Positions 1 to 11,931 of a stretch of 64,000 nt of DNA are shown piece after piece. The notes beneath the pieces were generated by a model. It was not told the DNA's origin and searched no databases. It saw only the letters and a list, made by a program, of their open reading frames with translations. The stretch lies in contig CAIIXF020000011.1 of assembly GCA_903813345.2 (NCBI GenBank), positions 20,939,754-21,003,753 on the forward strand, read 5' to 3'. The position numbers were made by a program, and so were the translations under genes. This DNA is from Owenia fusiformis. Taxonomy: Eukaryota > Annelida > Polychaeta > Sabellida > Oweniidae. The first letter of the stretch is position 1, and every line of letters starts with the position of its first letter.

Positions 1-3000
1 ACATTAACTCACCAACTCTCCAATTATTTGATATTTTCCTGATATCTTAAATACTAGTTAATGTACCCTTCCCCAACAGCTTTTATTGCATCATCAAAAA
101 GTTAATTGTTTCGCATTTCTACTTCTTATAAAAAGTCTCACCACTATCCAATTATCTATATATTTAACCCTATCCACAAATTGGTTTGTAATAAACATAT
201 TACGTTGTCATCTTGCGCTCGACTGTTCTGCCAAATACGCTATTGAATTGCCATATTTCTAGGTCTTAAACGATACAATATAGCAATTTGGGACATTGAT
301 TCAGGTAATATATGTTATCAACGTAACTTTGAATGATAATCTGGATGCTGACTTTCTTTTCCTGAAACAATAATAGCGTAGGAATATAGTTTACACTATC
401 TTATTTATTTCGTGTTCGCGGCTGGACTGCGTTGCTTAGAATATCAATGGAGGCTGTGTTGCGTTGTTGAAATAGCTTTGTTTACTGGACTGCGTCCACT
501 ATGAATGCGCAGTTTGAATCTAATTTTTCTCCTCATGAACACATTCTATTATCAAATCATTTTCACGAATTATACTCGGAGCCTTAACTAACCTTTAGAT
601 ATCAGAAACGTGTTAAAACTCCTTTCAAATGTATAGTAAATTAAATAATATGCACATATTTTACAGGTAAAATCAGAACTTGGCTACTGTTTTAGCTTGA
701 TCTGGACAACTGCTTGTTTTCTTATCTACAGACCAACAGTAGATACAGAGTAATATTTTGGTCACCGATTAGACACTACGATAGCATTTAAAATAGCTGG
801 ATTTCTCTATTTTGTCGGAAGAAGCAGAAGGCACTGCCGGATGTCCCTCCATTTTGGCGCTGGGCTGCGGTGTAATGTTACGCGAGTCGCAGTCCGTGGC
901 TTCGCCCTCGTTTTGCTTATCCCCCGTGATAAGAGACCGACTTGGGCAAGGCTAGTTATTTAATAGGACCTTGGTCATTACCAAATGTAACTATATGAAG
1001 TTCTTAACAGTGTTTACAGTGCAATTCACGTCACCATGCGAAGAATGCTTCAAGTGCCATATTATTGACATTAATTATTAGGATAGAAATTTATTATTTA
1101 TAAAAAAAATTAAATTATAAAAAGAAACATGACATTTTGGCATGTATCAAACATGCCAGAATTATTGTTGCTACACGTCTGTGAATATTCAGATCACATG
1201 GTGTGACCCCCTTAAAAATAGATGCCACAGGGTGTAAATGAATTTTTTCTCCTCAGTTATAAAATTCAAAATATGAAATTCCAGATATAAAAATATTTTT
1301 GACAATTAATGACAACACAAATATTATACTGTATAGCTAAGATGGTTTTACTGAAATCATTTTTTTATTTATAATTTAATTTCTGAATCTGAGAATATCT
1401 TCGTAAACATTTTTTGAACTACAAATATAGGAGACTTTACCACACTCTACCAAATATATGGCACAAATTATGAATTATTTCAGATTAAAATTTTGTTTTG
1501 TTCACAAATTTTACCGCTAAAACATAGTGACCCTTTGCAAAATGGCTGGGGCAAGGGGTGCAACTCATGCATTTCTCATAGATTTTGATATTTTGGGTAT
1601 TAAAAAGTAACAAGTAAATTAGCATAATTATAGTTTATCTTTGTAGTAGTCTTGGTCCTTATTATAGTCAACATCAACAATTCTTGCTTTCCAATTATGA
1701 GTTATGGTAGAAATGTCAGAGCAAATAAATGATTTGTTTGATATCGTTTCTGAAAACAATGTTTATTTTAAAATGTGGTTACTTTAATCATATGTTCTTT
1801 TTCTGTAAAAAAGGTACTTTGACAAAGGTCTTGAGACAATTTTGATAATTTGATGTATTTGAGGGGGTTATGACAGGTTACAAGTGGCATGACTCGTATA
1901 CGTGACATGTAACTTAGTTTGTGTCTACAGTGCAGCGTATGCACTTTTAAACTGTCTTAATGAATGCCTGATGAAATAATCCTTGCACGAAAGTAAAATG
2001 AATTTATGATGTTTTTAAATTATCAAGATGAGATTATGCTAGCTATTGTTCAGAAATATTTGCATCATCGCAACATTGTGGCGTATCCTCTCGATCGTAC
2101 GCTAGAAAAGACACAAATGGTAGAGAACAATTAGAAAAACAAATCAGTTTCAAAAATGATGTAAACTTTGCAGTCTTCAGATTAAACATATATTCAATCA
2201 ATCATATCTAATACTTACAATGATGAGGTCCATTGCATTAAATCATTCAAAAAAACAATTACTCTGACGTCAATGCTACGTAAACCACTTAATTAAGAAC
2301 TTTGATTTTCATATATATTAAACTCATAATTGATAACGTTTATGAATTATGGTGCTGCCGGTCTGGGGATTAAAACAACATAGTTTGTATAAGTTGGACG
2401 TTTGAATGCAAACATAACATGGCACTACAAGTACATTGTTCTTGGTACATTCTACCTTCAAAATTATAATACTATTCAAACCTTTTTTGAAAATTGTTGC
2501 CAATAATCGAATTTGCATTTTGATTGTTTAGACATTGTAGCGTGCCTTGACGGGAACATGTTTTTTTAAACCTCGAAGTCGGTGTAAGATAAGTGCACCG
2601 CTGTCATTTGTGCCTTGTGACCAGAGTATGACTTATCGTAAATGAACATGCTTGATAGTGATGCAACAAATAGAGGTTATTCAATGGGAGAGATAGAATA
2701 TAATATTGACCAAGGAAAATATCAAACTGACCGAGGGCGACAGCCCGAGTGTCAATATAACATTTTCCGAGGCCAACATCATATTTTTCGAGGAACAAAT
2801 TCATATTCCATCACGACCATCAGTAACCTATTTATTCCATAATATTTTTCTGAAAATGTTTAGTATGTCGCCATCCAATTATGGTGACATTAAATGATAC
2901 AATTTAGTTTATCAAATGACATTTTCAATGTTTATTAACACGTTTGAAATAGAAATAATTTATAATACTAACATGGATCATGATATGCCATGATGACACA

Positions 3001-3517
3001 ATATTTAGTTTCGTGAAATTTTCTGATAGTTCTGATACGGGATCTGATACGGGATATTTTGAATATCTGTTTTATTCCCAGTTTATTTCCCAGGGAAAAC
3101 ATGTTATTATGGAATAATTAGAGATATACATGTATCATAGAACTCTCCGATATTGAAAGTTTTACCCTTTATACCTAGGTAACACAAAATAATTACATTG
3201 ACGAGCAATTCGCACTTATTAGATTGTAATCTAGTTGAAATTGAACTTTGTGTCACCAGATTGATCAATGGCTCTTGACGTCACGAGTGTATTCTTGATA
3301 ATCTTCTTCTTATCTAGACCAATGACAGAATCTAACAGATATGCTAATCGATCAATACATAAATATTTTTGAGAAATCATGATGTCAAAAATCCGATAAC
3401 CAATAATCGAACAGCAAAATATTTCACCATCCCTCAACACTGATGATAACGAACTCCCCAAGTAGGATGCTTGAATATTTGGAACAATAAATCACTTGGT
3501 ACCACTTGAGAAAGAAG
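1..3517. other. intergenic region without a confident gene
   Basis: No open frame here has splice context or recognisable protein similarity. The sequence is AT-rich. A more GC-rich patch at about 820-960 contains a short minus-strand frame (see separate entry). At 2700-2800 there is a hairpin-prone stretch with repeated short motifs (GGGC/GCCC stem and flanking TGAC/GTCA), probably repeat-derived. Full CRE-type palindromes TGACGTCA occur at 2265-2272 and 3276-3283, the second about 235 bases upstream of the TATA box of the next gene. Confidence 0.6.
769..852 (-). other. possible first exon/promoter patch of a leftward gene (weak)
   Basis: In a locally GC-rich patch, a minus-strand ATG at 852 in good context (AAAATGG) opens a 27-codon frame beginning MEGHPAVPSASS and ending at a TAA at 769-771. 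It could be the first coding exon of a gene running off the left edge, with a donor before the stop, or a chance frame. No donor stands out and no family is recognised. Confidence 0.15.
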
Positions 3518-3527
3518 TATATATAAG
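3518..3527 (+). promoter_or_regulatory. TATA box of the secreted PAN-domain gene
   Basis: TATATATAAG lies about 75-80 bases upstream of the ATG at 3600, which leaves room for a start site near 3550 and a short leader. A strong TATA box fits a tissue-restricted secreted protein. The only TATA-like match I trust in the window. Confidence 0.7.
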
Positions 3528-3599
3528 ACCCTGGTTCTTTCATCCTCATTAAGCAACTGAACGATTGGATAAAGACAACGATCATTTGAAAAATACAAA

Positions 3600-6500
3600 A
3601 TGATGTTTTATACGTCTGCAATTTTGGCAATTTTTGCTATTTGTTCTTCTTTTGGTTCGCCGATTCAGAAACAACCAGCAGGTGAGCTATACATTTTGCA
3701 TACGTTCGATTTTGCTTCTTAAAATAGAGCTTCGTCTTCATAACTAGACGCGCAGGGTAGGTAAGAGCTGTATCATGTTTTAAACTAGCTTGACAGTGGA
3801 CCTGAGAAGTTTTTCATGTGATGTAGTTGCATCTTTTTAAAGTTTTTAGGCAATGTCATAAAAACAGATGAAAAAATAGGTTGATCAAACTTTTGTTAAA
3901 CAATTGGTCCTTAAAAGAAAATGAGTATTCTAACTTCAAAAAATCGCAAGAAAAACATTTAAGTGACATTAAAGTGCATAGTTGCATTAGATACATTTAT
4001 ACATTCACAGGTACAATTGATATTGCTGCTGATGACGCTTACGACCTGTTTGTCGATGGTGCCCAAGTTGGTTCCGGTAGACAGATCCAATCTTAAATGT
4101 TGGCCATTTTTATAATCATGTTAAAATCAAAATACATACATATAGTAATTGAATGGTCTTTACTATTTTAGATGCAAACTGGGTGGATACACCAGGCGCA
4201 TGCATAAAGAACTTCAACAACCGCATTATAAAGCCTGTCAACACTATGGATGCTTGTAAAAAACGATGTGAAGACGAGACTGCTTTCCGGTGCCGGTCCA
4301 TTGATTACAATGCTGGAGCTGCAAAGTGCCAGCTATCGGAAAGGTACTCTGGAAATAACCCCATTAGTGACCCTTGCTATGCTGGACCCCAGTGGAGCTA
4401 TGCCGAGATTTCTATTGAAGGTAACTTTCTATGTTACGTTTTCTGGTGATAGCCATCAAAAAGAAATAAGCTGAACAAACTATTGTCAAACGGTTGACCC
4501 TCAAAAGACCCTCAAAACGATTTACCACATTAGAAGTTGAATTGAAAACCTAATATCATTAAAGTGCATAGTTGTATCAAATATATTTATACATCCACAG
4601 GTACAATTGATATTGCTGCTGATGACGCTTACGACCTGTTTGTCGATGGTGCCCAAGTTGGTTCGGCTAGAGGCTGGAAACAAGCACAACGATACTCGAT
4701 TTCTTACCCGGAGAATGTACAAGTGATTGCAGTAAAGGGTACGTATGCTTTGCTAGGTACACTCTCCCCAGTAAGCTTGGTAACAGGAAGCCACCTCGAT
4801 CCCCTGTTTAAGTTTATCGTCTTTATAGCAGGTCAAAGTCGTATTCAAAATTCAAACTCGTTAACTAAGTCATCTAACTAAGATAGCCGCGCCCCTTTGT
4901 CTTTATCCTTCTCTCGCAAACGGCAGATAAGATGGCCTCTGGCATACCAGAATGTAACTAAGTCATTATTACCTTATTATTCTATATCAGGAAAAACTTA
5001 AGGTTCAACATTGACAAACTTTAACATACGTTCAAATTATGGGGCCTTCTAGTTGCCAAACGAGGGGAGGGTACACCAGCGCTCATTGCTCTATTGTTCT
5101 AAGATAATGTATGATTTTCGAACGATTCCTGAAAAGTTGTCTCAATATCACAACGATTGGCTAGCTAAACTGTATAATTTTCGAAAGATTCTTTGGCCTG
5201 ATTCAATAGCACACATTTTTCAACGATTTGTCTCAATACCACGATGACTGGCTGTATATTAATCTACAATTAAATCTTACAAGGCACTTGCAATATAAGT
5301 TTACTCTTCACTCGAGATTTGAAATGTATAAATGATTGGTGTTTAAAAGAAAATGTTTGCATTAAACTATCGTATTTTTGTTTTGAAGGTAGCAAACATG
5401 TGATCGTTACATGTAACACAATATTTTGCATTTTAATGTTATTTGATTTGTATATTTCATATTGATGAAACATATACTGTAGGTACATACAGGGGACCAT
5501 ACAAAATGTCACACCTTCCATTTGTTACAGACGCCAACCGCCGAACGGCGAACACTGTCCACAAAAACGTTGGAGACTACGTGTGGTGGTGACATAAAGC
5601 AAATCTCTATTGGCCATGGGAGTTTTGAAAACTGATAATAAAACAACAATACAAAAACACAATCCCCAAACACAAATAACAAAAATAGCGAGCACTACGC
5701 ATATATTTGGATTGTTTGTATTTGAATAATTTCTTTACAGGGATGGACATAGGGAAAGTGGTATCAGGAATCATTCTTTCATTCCGTTTCGGCAATGTCC
5801 TCGTTAACACTGACAGTAGTTGGAAATGCTTCTATGGAACTGTTGACCCATCGTGGATTCAGCCTGGTTTTGATGATAGGTAAGGTTATACAAGTCATAA
5901 TTAGCCATGTCTTTTATCATTATTATATCTTTTTAGGGGCAATATGAAGGAAAACATTACATTTTAATTTTGGAATAACCTTCTTTTCTATATAAATTTT
6001 TTGTATAGCATTTTAAGTGCGTAAAGCCTGAATGAAATTTGCTCAACGGGGGTCGTACGGCGGCCGTAGTTTCACAAGATACGGTATAGAAAATCTACAT
6101 CGAACTGCTTTTCCCTATATTTCATGCTGCATATTTTTCTCGATTTTGGGATTGGGAAGCTACGGCCGCCGTACGGTGCCGTAGATCAAATGTGACGGAG
6201 GCATAATGTAGTTGTGTAAAGTTATTCCAAAATTGTGTTAGTCACTAAGTGTAAACCTGTACATCAAGCTAGTTTGCTGAAACAGTCATTGTAAGTTATT
6301 TAATTCTCCAGTGCTTGGCCCGCAGCAATAGAATTCAGCACAAACCGTGACGATTCCTATGTGAAGACCAACAATGGGAAACCTTGGTGGCCTCAAGTGG
6401 ACAAGGCAGCAAAGATGATTTGGACCAAAAACAGCTTCAGAGACACACCCGTATTTTGCAGAAAAAGTAAGTTAACAAATCACAATTGTTAGTCCCTCAT

Positions 6501-7439
6501 TTGAAGTTCTTGGTTGACGGATTTCAATTGGTTTTGACTGTGGACTGGGCAATGCATTGCCGGGCATTGTTATTGTTATCTTTTCACCCATATGAGAGTA
6601 AGCCATGTCACATACACCTGCAAAGAACGTGAATCAATATCTTTAAAAATTGAAACGCTCATTTTCCATTTTACTTTTCAGCTGTGAGAGTACCACCTAC
6701 ACCAAGACCAACACCTGCAGCAACTACACCAAAACCAACACCTGCAGCAACTACACCAAAAGCAAAACCAACCCCTGCACCAATTCCAACAAAATCAGTA
6801 CCAGGTAAACACTTTATTAATTATAGCCAATGAATGTAAATATTAAATACATACGTCTTCATGATGAACCCATCCCACATTCCCATTACTTTAAGTGAAT
6901 TGAGAATGTAGAGCTTATAATCAAATCTCAATCCGAACCATAATTTTATGTAAAATGTATGGTTGATCGAAAAGAAGTACAATGAAACCTGTATTTCTAA
7001 ATACATCTTAAGACATCCCAACGTGAACCATTTTGCCCATTTCTTGAAGCTGCTGTATATTTCTAAAAAAACGCGTGAAACCTCAAAAGATCAAGATCGG
7101 TCTTCATTGCTGTAGCAGTTATAGAAAGAATTGAAATAACCTCGTGGACAAAGGATGATCCGAATAATTTTGGACGGTTCTGTTGGCGTTCAGATTAGAC
7201 AGGTTTTACAGTAATACAATGTGTATTTTATTCCAGTTTGCCAGTACATTGGTCAGTTACTTGCTGATAAAGCAGACCCATGCAGATTCTACCAATGTGC
7301 CTATGCCGACAACGACCTGAACCTTAAGGCAGTCAGCATGCCATGTGCTCCAGGGACTAGTGTACTGCCCTCCTACGTTGCAGGCAATCCGTGTATTGGA
7401 CCAGCTCTGAAGCAGTGCCCCAAGGGAAAAGGAGAATAG
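3600..7439 (+). CDS. secreted PAN/apple-domain protein with Pro/Thr linker and Cys-rich chitin-binding-like C-terminus
   Basis: Seven exons: 3600-3681, 4172-4420, 4601-4738, 5741-5879, 6312-6466, 6682-6804, 7237-7439. All have GT-AG introns and the phases close to 363 codons including the stop. Residues 1-20 are a signal peptide (MMFYTSAILAIFAICSSFGS). Residues 28-110 form a PAN/apple-like module with regularly spaced Cys (CIKNF, CKKRC, FRCRSIDY, KCQLS). Residues 111-254 read as a beta-sandwich seen in many marine invertebrate secreted proteins, with VIAVKG, SSWKC and PGFDDSAW motifs split over exons 3-5. Residues 255-295 are a Pro/Thr/Ala linker. The last exon carries six Cys and aromatic residues like a divergent peritrophin-type chitin-binding domain. 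Likely an extracellular matrix, mucus or cuticle component; that role is inference. I cannot give it an established name. Confidence 0.85.
4011..4076 (+). repeat. partial copy of exon 3 placed upstream of exon 2
   Basis: The first 64 or so bases match 4601-4664 almost exactly, and the flanking intron (AAAGTGCATAGTTG before the acceptor) is also copied. The copy starts at an intact acceptor and could end at a GTAGAC donor. That gives a 66-base segment whose phase fits between exons 1 and 2, adding 22 residues (TIDIAADDAYDLF onward). It could be an optional exon or a silent recent duplication. Confidence 0.75.
5966..6234. mobile_element. MITE-like inverted-repeat element in intron 4 of the secreted-protein gene
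   Basis: Perfect 14-base outer inverted repeats (AATTTTGGAATAAC at 5966-5979, complement at 6221-6234) enclose a second perfect 16-base pair (CGTACGGCGGCCGTAG at 6054-6069, complement at 6160-6175). No coding capacity. The nested arms would fold into one long hairpin. Family unknown. Confidence 0.7.
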
Positions 7440-7693
7440 AATATATTGGTTCAGTTCCCAAAGGGAAATGCATATAGAATATATTTCGGACTTAAAGTTA
7501 GTAATCAGAAGAAACAGCTGGTCTGAGAATCTAAATAATGCAATAGCAATTTTTTTAAATCTCAAAATATTTTTCAAACAAATTACTGTTGTGTGGAAGG
7601 TGTCAGTACGATTTTTGGAAAAATAACAAATATGCAAGATGTATATATGGTTTCTTTGTATGTATCATGTATTTTTGTACACATATTTAAATC

Positions 7694-7699
7694 AATAAA
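7694..7699 (+). terminator. poly(A) signal of the secreted-protein gene
   Basis: AATAAA about 255 bases after the TAG at 7437-7439. No other canonical hexamer is nearer in an AT-rich 3' region. Confidence 0.65.
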
Positions 7700-7719
7700 T
7701 TGTTTGATAGTAACACTAT

Positions 7720-8682
7720 AGGTATATTTATTTTGAAATGTCTGAATGTGGCTACATTTGTATTGTATTGACTAACTGATCAAATGTTGGGGATGATTAT
7801 TGCTTATGCATTTTATCCACGCATATGATTTCATCAAAGACACTACTTTTCGAATTCCAAGAGAGAGTCTGGTATAGAAACTGCGGCAGGGAAATCCTCA
7901 TCTAATTTCCTATTAACCTGCTCGATTTTCCGTTATACAATGAGCTTTGAATTCTTTGTTTTACTCAATATTAGAAAATAAATCCACGAAGAAGAAATTT
8001 TGAGTAAAAGTTTTGTTGATAATAGTTTGTGGCATATGGATTAATCCATCAATTCACGCAATGAAACCCGGAATGAAACCAATCAAGTTCTAAGGGTTTC
8101 TCAAAGACATAATTTAATTCAGCCATCTTATGCTCTGCCTACTGTAGTTATATGCTAGCACTACCACGAGAGTTCGAAACGTTCAAAGTCTTGCTTCATC
8201 CTTGAATGAGGGAGAGGGTAAACCCCCGGGGGGTAAACTAGACTTCATGTAAGACTAGTAAGTAAATGAATAAACAATTATATTATTTTCATTCTATAAT
8301 ATATATCACATATATTTAAACATTAATTTATACATACAAAACGTTGTGCATAATAAATATAAGATATAGACTAACATTTAAGGATGAGAAGATAGAAACC
8401 AGTATTCCTGGATGGACGGATGCAAAATTTTCTCACCTTACTAATTTACTCTTAACAATGAAAACGAATGTCTCTGTGGCATCTTTGAACTGTGTACACA
8501 TATTCTTCATTTCCCACACTTTGTTCAATGTACTACATCTACATTTAAATTAACAGCAATGGCTCCTTAAAATGTTCTTGTAATGATCAAATATTTTCAG
8601 TTGTACTTGTACATTGTAAACTGACATGAATGATTGATGAACATGCCAAAGACAGTCAAACAAAATAGTCCAAATACAGCAT
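7720..8682. other. convergent intergenic spacer
   Basis: Lies between the 3' ends of the secreted-protein gene (+) and IFT88 (-). I see no coding exon. It must contain the 3' untranslated region of IFT88, but I could not find a clear AATAAA on the minus strand near the stop. A C-run/G-run palindrome (CCCCCGGGGGG) sits near 8226. Confidence 0.5.
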
Positions 8683-11600
8683 TTATTCGGGTAGTAAGTC
8701 ATCTCCCAATTCCTCATCATCAAACTCATCCTTCACTTCATTTGGTCGCCTAGCAGCTGTCTTGGGTCGTTCAGCCATTGAGCCGAGAGGATCTGAATAG
8801 GAGGCATCTGGAAATGAAAGGGTTAAACATGTTTTATCAAATAATTATTTGAAACATAGAATGAGTATGAGTAACTTTTCTTGCTCTTGTTTATAAATTA
8901 TGGTTCAGCAGAATCTTTTATAAATGTATTTCAAATAAAACAGTTATAGGAATTTTCACCAAAGTTCAAAATAAGTTTTAGAAACTAGAATGCCCTTGTA
9001 TTAAAATTGGTTGACTTTTCAAAGAATACTAAATGGACTGACATTAAACAGGTGAAAGTGAAATAGAAATCAAAGATATGAACAACAATCAGAATTCTCA
9101 GATCTTAAACTCAAGGGAATATAGTTCTACTCATAAGATTAACATAATACAAGAGTAGTAAAACAAGTCAAAGAACACTACATACCGACTTCCTTCTTTC
9201 CAAATGCGTCTTCATCATCATCAAAGTTTGGCCTGGTCCTTCTTGCGGCACTTCCTGCAGATCGTTCACCCCTTGCACTAGATCTTAGACTAGTTCCACT
9301 TCCAGCCCTGCTTCCTGAATCTAAACAGAAAACATGCATGCAAACATTAAATGGTTAGCAATAGAGAAATACCAGTAGGAGTAGGTTGGGTACTGCCTGA
9401 ATCTAAACAGAAAACATGCATGCAAACATTAAATGGTTAGCAATAGAGAAATACCAGTAGGAGTAGGTTGGGTACTGCCTGAATCTAAACAGAAAACATG
9501 CATGCAAACATTAAATGGTTAACAATAGAGAAATACCAGTAGGAGTAGGTTGGGTACTGCCTGAATCTATAGAGAAAACATACATATTAATAACAGATTT
9601 TTCCTATGTAACGAGTTATATTTATTTTTTGTATTCTTCAGATGAGTGTAGTTTAAATCTTGCAAATGAAATCATGATTGCTTTATTTGGAGGCTATTTT
9701 AGTTGATATTTGAGAATATCTCCATTGCAAAAAATATGCAACAAAAATTACATTATACTGATTCTCTATATTGCACTTGTTTACTGGATACACATAACTA
9801 CACACTTTCAACAAAATCACAAACAAACAAACCCTCATCTCACCACCCCTCCCTGTATGTCATAGTTATATGCATTTTTATATATATCATCTAATAGCTG
9901 ATTAAACAATCTAGCTATACAGAATATCAATCATTTTGGGTGATATCATTTTTATCTATGCATTGATATCAAATATCAACACGAATGAGTAAAGCGAATG
10001 AGTGTACTGTTGATATTTGATATCTACGAAGCAATAAAATGATATCATGAGAAATGATCTGATATAGGGTTTATCCCATTTCAAAAAATTTGAATAAAAA
10101 AATTTCATTGCATGATATCAACCATTCAATCGCATATGAGTTTGATAAATGTTTTTCTAAATATCACAAGGATTTCAATAATATCAAGAGTATCACAAGT
10201 TGTTATTGTAAATAACACATTAATCGTGGGATAAACATTATAAGTGTATGTAAGACCTAATTATCTTCAAACAAATGTACCAAAATGGATAGACCAACAA
10301 ATATAAAAAAATTGGATATAAAAATGACATAATAGATTTATGCTTTCTACAAAACTGAAAGCAAAATCAAGTCTATAATCTGCAAACTGTCAGATGGCTA
10401 GACCAGAGAAAACTAATATCGCATGGTCTGCCTTCTTGGGATAGTCTCGCTTCAAGACTGTGTGGCCCCGCTCCATGTACTACCTTCCCTACACAACAAG
10501 GGAAGTAGGGGAGGGGAGGGGGTACACAGTCTTGAACCAAAACTATTAGCTGGATTCCAGTTGAAATGATCTAAACATTTCAGATTCAATCCAGTGAAAA
10601 TCTTTATGGAAGGAAAACCTTCCAGTGCAGAATAAACAATTCTTGGGAAAGGGAGACAACCTGTTTGACACATGACCTTTATGAAATAAAATCATCCCAG
10701 GAATTGTGGGAGTTAAAATCCTCCTGTGCATGAACATTTCATACATGTGAAAACAACATACAAAAGCACACCAAACATTTACCTGCTAAGCCTAATTCAG
10801 GAAGGAATAAAAAAAATATGACATCAATTTGCATGCTATAACATTATGGTGAAACACAAAGACAATTCTATATCAAGTATATGCTTTCCCCATTCTCCAC
10901 TGTACCAAAGAGCTTATGGAGGTATTTATTTAGACTAATAACATAAATATAATATTCATTGAATTTTCTTGTTTATTCTCACTGACATTTTGCATGTTTT
11001 ACTGAAAAATATGACAACTGTGAAATCACACGGTCTTAACTTCAACCGTTAATTTGAATTATTGACCTACCGGATGTTTGAAAATCAAGGATTGCGACTC
11101 TCATACTGCGCCGTTTTTGGAAGTAGGGACTCTGTTTAAGAGAATAATGTACCATCAGACTCTAAACTCAAAATAGCGGTCAAAGTTAGGACCGCGTGGA
11201 AATGTGAGTGAGCAGGGAACATCATGCTTCATTATAACACGGTGTAATATGTAAAATGAACATACCACTTCCTGCACTGTTTTCCCTTCCCTCTCTCTTT
11301 CTGCCACTGCCTCTTCTACCACTGCCGCTATTTACTCTCTGAAAGATAACACACAGGGTTTTGAATAAGGTGTGACATAAGTGCCAGCCCAAGGCCTGGA
11401 GTCATTTACTCCTGATCTGGACCATCCAATTTTTCACCTTGCTTTGGAAAATAACATTGAATCTCAAATTTGAACACCTCTCAAATTTTTTTTACAATCG
11501 GCACACTTTTGGCCAGTAGTGTTTTGATTACAGGTAGGTTCAGGCCCGTAGCCAGGGGGTTCAGAGGATGTGAGTGAAGCCCCCCAGCAAAAGATTCTTA

Positions 11601-11931
11601 CAAAATCTTGCAGACTTTGGGCCAATATGGTCAAATGTGAACACCCTGGAATTTTCAAAAAGTGAACCATCCTTGGCAAAAGTTGGCTTTGGCCCTGGGG
11701 TTTTACTATATTTTCAAGAGTTTATGGTTTTTTAAACTAAAAATATAGCAAACAGCAGGAATAAACTATATGATATCTATAGATTAGTAGAACATGTATA
11801 GTTAATTAAAATAAATAGTTGTACCTGTTCTCTGAGTTCTTTAGACTTCTCCGCTTTCTTGAGTTTTGTAGCGAAATCATTTGCATCTTTCAGGCCCATG
11901 TCTGTTGACAGTCGTACCAGGAATCTCAAAC
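8683..11931 (-). CDS. IFT88: IFT88 exons 18-22, C-terminal tail
   Basis: Exons 11825-11931, 11266-11338, three 30-base microexons, 9186-9320 and 8683-8807. They encode LRFLVRLSTDMGLKDAND, a basic Gly/Ser/Arg stretch (SGSGRRGSGRKREG), then an acidic tail with DASYSDPLGS and ERPKTAARR, which match the vertebrate C-terminus. The stop TAA is at 8683-8685. The tail is predicted disordered and is the least conserved part of the family, so extra repeats here could be tolerated. Confidence 0.93.

Noticed and set aside
5531-5592. Possible extra exon of the secreted-protein gene after TTTGTTACAG
   Set aside because: It runs into an in-frame TGA, and no donor gives a phase that fits the next exon, whereas exon 3 joins exon 4 directly in frame with family motifs intact.
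9320-9570. CRISPR-like array
   Set aside because: Repeats are contiguous 82-bp units without variable spacers, in a eukaryotic intron/exon context.
10452-10673. 73-codon minus-strand frame in an IFT88 intron
   Set aside because: It overlaps a purine-rich foldback repeat; composition explains the open frame.
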